Assembly (NCBI RefSeq): GCF_963677195.1
Contig: NZ_OY781918.1
Coordinates: forward strand, 484,923-548,922
Reading direction: 5' to 3'
Source of the DNA: an uncultured Marinifilum sp.
Lineage (GTDB): Bacteria > Bacteroidota > Bacteroidia > Bacteroidales > Marinifilaceae
Length of the DNA stretch: 64,000 nt
The position numbers were made by a program, and so were the translations under genes. Below the pieces are notes generated by a model, which saw only the letters and a list, made by a program, of their open reading frames with translations, did not search any database and was not told where the DNA came from. This document shows, piece by piece, positions 62,101 to 64,000 of this stretch. Position 1 is the stretch's first letter. Each line of letters opens with the position of its first letter.

Positions 62101-62879
62101 GCATACAAAATAAGTAAGGCTACTCCAAGTTTCTTATTTCTTATATCGGTAATTATAATATTACAAAAAATAAGTGCGAGAATAGTAAAAATACCATATA
62201 GCACACCTGTTCCGTCTTCTTCTTTCTGCGTAATAAAACTTAAATCACTTTCGTTAATAGAAAAAAGATAATCGCCATTCTTATCCTTTATGGGCACTCC
62301 ACTTTCTTTATCTAATGATATGGTGTAGTCTGCAGGAATCTTAAATTCTTTATCGAAGTAATTTCGCAAAAATTTATTTTGATATGGATATATCTTTTTT
62401 AATAGAAGTAAACCATAAAAATCTATAGAGTCCTGTCTTTGTTTTTGAATATAGTACCAACCATTTGGAAGCCTAGCAACCGAAGCCTCCATATTTCTTA
62501 ACGAATAATCCTTTGGCAGAATAAATGAATTATCGCTCCAAAAAATAATACTATCCCCTTTAAATCCAAAAAGTACAAAACCATCTTTTTTTAAATCGTG
62601 CTCAAATTCAGAAAAATCTTTGTAACGGTTTAAACCAATATTTTTATCCTTAATAGCAGAACGAAGTTCTCCTATATCCTTAGAGAGGAGTAATTCTTTT
62701 TTTTGAAAAACCTGCTGAATACGATCAGCAGAATGAATGAGACTATTACTACGACTAAAAAAATAATTAGACGAAATTGCCAGTATCAGAAAAACCAACA
62801 ATAACAGCCCCAATACATATTTGAGAAGTGCTTTTTTCAAGAGAGAAAATTTTGAGATTATTGTTTCGATTAACAACAT
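59175..62879 (-). CDS. Large membrane sensor histidine kinase, NtrY-like
   Basis: 1234 residues. An N-terminal membrane anchor, an extracytoplasmic domain (about 45-225), a run of about nine membrane segments (about 225-480), another extracytoplasmic domain, further membrane helices, a HAMP domain (SNKITNPLRMIQNRLKATRFG), then H-box QIAHEIKNPLTPMKLSIQFLQRRF, N-box NLINNAIQSIPEDRPGQ, G-boxes DNGLGIDNLV and GGMGLGLAIVKNIVENANG. The NPLTPM H-box is typical of NtrY-like kinases. No response regulator is adjacent except the atypical LuxR protein on the other strand. Confidence 0.9.
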   Translation of the reverse strand: MLLIETIISKFSLLKKALLKYVLGLLLLVFLILAISSNYFFSRSNSLIHSADRIQQVFQKKELLLSKDIGELRSAIKDKNIGLNRYKDFSEFEHDLKKDGFVLFGFKGDSIIFWSDNSFILPKDYSLRNMEASVARLPNGWYYIQKQRQDSIDFYGLLLLKKIYPYQNKFLRNYFDKEFKIPADYTISLDKESGVPIKDKNGDYLFSINESDLSFITQKEEDGTGVLYGIFTILALIFCNIIITDIRNKKLGVALLILYALSLFFVRYFMLLYNAPGVLSDLEIFSPLLFASSFFFPSLGDFVLNAVFLFALVYAYSVYSVKNELSKSIKAVWFYLYIATHFIVFWILYYWIGELIASLVVDSSFSLQMFVFQDKGMYIFTGFFILILLLYSLGYLTYTTAVLAKFRCARNKYFTLVFVVAIFASALIYFCDSVDKDISYYLFPVALFLFTGFVAYWEDKRARYSSLIILLLLVAIAITHRINVLSEKKEVQNRMVAAMNLSTEYDPTSENLLIDMQKKLDEDKILANLCDRPFLNEMRIMDHIQAEYFTGYWEQYHLQITICNDSDDLNIEPDNEVRNCFEFFHEMILEAGEAIPNTNFYYLNEFNGMVSYLGVIETKSKRNDLVKIYIRLDSKVGNEGLGYPDLLLDEKVALRPRGNDYSYGKYRKGKLIASSGEYSYYMSNKVFGHSDKNVFRLELDGYDHLVYKFGNNAVVVSSKIVGWYNRVITVPYIFVMLYVFGFLIWFLERCPWKLKFNMSFKYRIQYSIVGLLMIFFILLGGGTVYYTIERSEQLNNRQLREKLQLVKREVISNLNKDNSLDFLTDQLRRLSGLIYADIHIYDPSGKLISSSRPEIFEKGLQHTRMNFAAYYQLFFQEKTSFIHREEIGTMSYLSAYEAIFDENNELIAFVNLPYFLKSQELEKEMFNLVLAGVNLHVFMILLAIFLSVFISNKITNPLRMIQNRLKATRFGSYGEKIEYSKDDEIGSLVKEYNQMLLELEESAERLSKSERESAWREMARQIAHEIKNPLTPMKLSIQFLQRRFDEKSENREEHLKQVSKTLIEQINALSSIATAFSNFAKMPKAKSESLNLVDIINHVISLFKNDKFDLKLVLNGIENAKVFVDREQFVRVFVNLINNAIQSIPEDRPGQIVLELEEQDSFYQASVIDNGLGIDNLVKEKLFYPNFTTKSGGMGLGLAIVKNIVENANGKIWVDSEENIGSCFFVKIPKYKEL

Positions 62880-62922
62880 TCATGCTAAACTTCTCCCAAA
62901 TTAGCATAATTCAATTAAATCA

Positions 62923-63396
62923 TCAAACATGATGATAAGGTTCTCCCTTAATTATTGTCATTGCCCTGTAAAGTTGTTCAACAAAAATCATTCGAATCAT
63001 TTGATGCGAAAAAGTCATTTTAGACAAAGACACTTTTCCTTGTGCCTTATTATACACATCCTTAGAAAAACCATAAGGCCCTCCAATAACAAAAATCAAA
63101 TTCTTAACTCCAGCAATCATTTTCTGTTCAATAAACTTCGAAAATCCCACCGACGAAAACTCTTTTCCATTTTCATCTAACAAAATTAAAGTATCCGAGT
63201 TTTTTACTTTATCCAGAATTAATTCACCTTCTTTTTGCTTTTGCTGATTTTCAGACAAATTTTTAGTATTCTTTAAATCAGGAATTATTACCAATTCGAA
63301 AGGAAGATAATGCACTAATCTCTTTCTATATTCTTCAATTCCTTTTATCACGAAATCCTTATCTGTTTTGCCAATTACAAGAAGAGATATTTTCAT
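62923..63396 (-). CDS. rlmH: 23S rRNA pseudouridine1915 N3-methyltransferase
   Basis: 157 residues, SPOUT fold. LILLDENGKEFSSVGFSKFIEQ, FVIGGPYGFSKDVY and the C-terminal SLSKMTFSHQMIRMIFVEQLYRAMTIIKGEPYHHV are diagnostic. Methylates pseudouridine 1915 in helix 69. Divergent from the DUF4783 gene. Confidence 0.96.
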   Translation of the reverse strand: MKISLLVIGKTDKDFVIKGIEEYRKRLVHYLPFELVIIPDLKNTKNLSENQQKQKEGELILDKVKNSDTLILLDENGKEFSSVGFSKFIEQKMIAGVKNLIFVIGGPYGFSKDVYNKAQGKVSLSKMTFSHQMIRMIFVEQLYRAMTIIKGEPYHHV

Positions 63397-63620
63397 TTTT
63401 ATATTTTTAATCTGTTTTTTCTGTTTATAAACTCTATATTACACATCAAAACAGAAGCCAATTAAACACTATAACACTTACCAAATCAATCACATACTAA
63501 AATTCATTAATGATTTATTATCAATCAGTCATCTTCATTAATGAGATTTTTTTATCTTGCGATATACTTTTCGCACAGAATTTGTACAAAGGTAAATGAT
63601 ATTAGATTAAAACTATTCAG

Positions 63621-64000
63621 ATGAGAATTATTAAATACATATTTATAGGTATTCTTGTATTGGGCAATTGTTCAGATGCTTCATCTCAAAATGGAAATAA
63701 TTTACCAAGTGATTTGATTCAAGCTTTTAAACAAGGAAATAGCATTAGCTTATCTAATTTTTTTGGCGATAGAGTTGCTTTAAGCATTCAGGATAAAGAG
63801 TCGAGCTACAGTAAATCGCAGGCTAAACAAATCATAGCAAAGTTTTTCAAAGACTTTCAACCATCCGATTTTAGAAAGAAGCATGTTGGAGGTAAAACTG
63901 GAGCTAGATACGTAACTGGTGATCTGATCACTAAAAAAGGAAATTTCCGTGTGAGCTTTCTACTAAAAGAACAAAATGGAAAGTTTATAATACATCAATT
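63621..64000 (+). CDS. DUF4783 lipoprotein-like protein (runs off the window)
   Basis: Starts MRIIKYIFIGILVLGNC, a signal peptide with a lipobox-like LGNC, then PSDLIQAFKQGNSISLSNFFGDRVALSIQDKE and KFFKDFQPSDFRKKHVGGK, the pattern of DUF4783 (NTF2-like) proteins of Bacteroidota. The window ends inside the gene. Divergent from rlmH, an arrangement common in the phylum. Confidence 0.85.
   Translation, partial: MRIIKYIFIGILVLGNCSDASSQNGNNLPSDLIQAFKQGNSISLSNFFGDRVALSIQDKESSYSKSQAKQIIAKFFKDFQPSDFRKKHVGGKTGARYVTGDLITKKGNFRVSFLLKEQNGKFIIHQ

Noticed and set aside
1..64000. CRISPR arrays
   Set aside because: No set of short regularly spaced direct repeats with unique spacers was seen on either strand. 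The nearest things are the four fic-upstream repeats and the three 10-base iterons, which are regulatory in look.

Overview
The window reads as a marine, gut-type or sediment member of the Bacteroidota, most likely Bacteroidales/Marinilabiliales-like. Reasons: AT-rich DNA, promoters of the TTTG / TAnnTTTG type, a type IX secretion sorting tail on a GH16 enzyme, a fused SecDF, a DUF4783 lipoprotein next to rlmH, and Bacteroidota-type MobA/MobC and CTn-like integrases.

Positions 1-7.5 kb are chromosome with older islands: a secreted GH16 galactan hydrolase (minus), a scar of a hipB/hipS locus, two small unknown genes, a group II intron maturase fragment, and a three-gene ABC-3C conflict system (ATPase, MC6, SMEK protein) bracketed by two copies of a ~130-bp direct repeat.

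Positions 7542-31536 form one integrative mobilizable element of about 24 kb in a tRNA-Leu(UAA) gene. A 25-bp piece of the tRNA 3' end is repeated exactly at both ends. The displaced tRNA terminator lies just outside the left end, and a CTnDOT-like integrase sits beside the intact tRNA. MobC, a MobA relaxase and a coiled-coil membrane protein supply mobilization. Cargo: AbiE, two Fic proteins, a split HipBST module, small unknown genes, and a redox operon.

Inside this element, 15.5-23.2 kb behaves like an integron cassette array. Five sites of 130-139 bp (after removing insertions) are imperfect inverted repeats bounded by AAC and GTT. In all four cassettes that can be tested, the GTT box at the cassette start is the reverse complement of the AAC box at the cassette end, which is the defining logic of integron attC sites. 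A 481-aa tyrosine recombinase with an unusual N-terminus and no IntI-specific insertion lies directly upstream (25757-27202). Three of the five sites are interrupted exactly at the AAC/GTT boundary: two by identical IS110-family elements with a structured leader that could encode a bridge RNA, and one by an IS1182-family element with a 4-bp target duplication. I regard this array plus recombinase as the main candidate for an undescribed system.

From 31.5 kb to the end the window is ordinary housekeeping chromosome: tRNA-Leu/tRNA-Gly, mutS, a saccharopine-dehydrogenase-like enzyme, trmN6-like methyltransferase, lolD-like ABC ATPase, Na/Ca antiporter, tatA, secDF, mdh, glmM, an S4 pseudouridine synthase, riboflavin genes (ribD under an FMN riboswitch with an attenuator, then ribE, ribBA and ribH), era, der, a TPR protein, a hemerythrin-like protein with an atypical LuxR regulator, an MBL hydrolase with a large sensor kinase, rlmH and the start of a DUF4783 gene.
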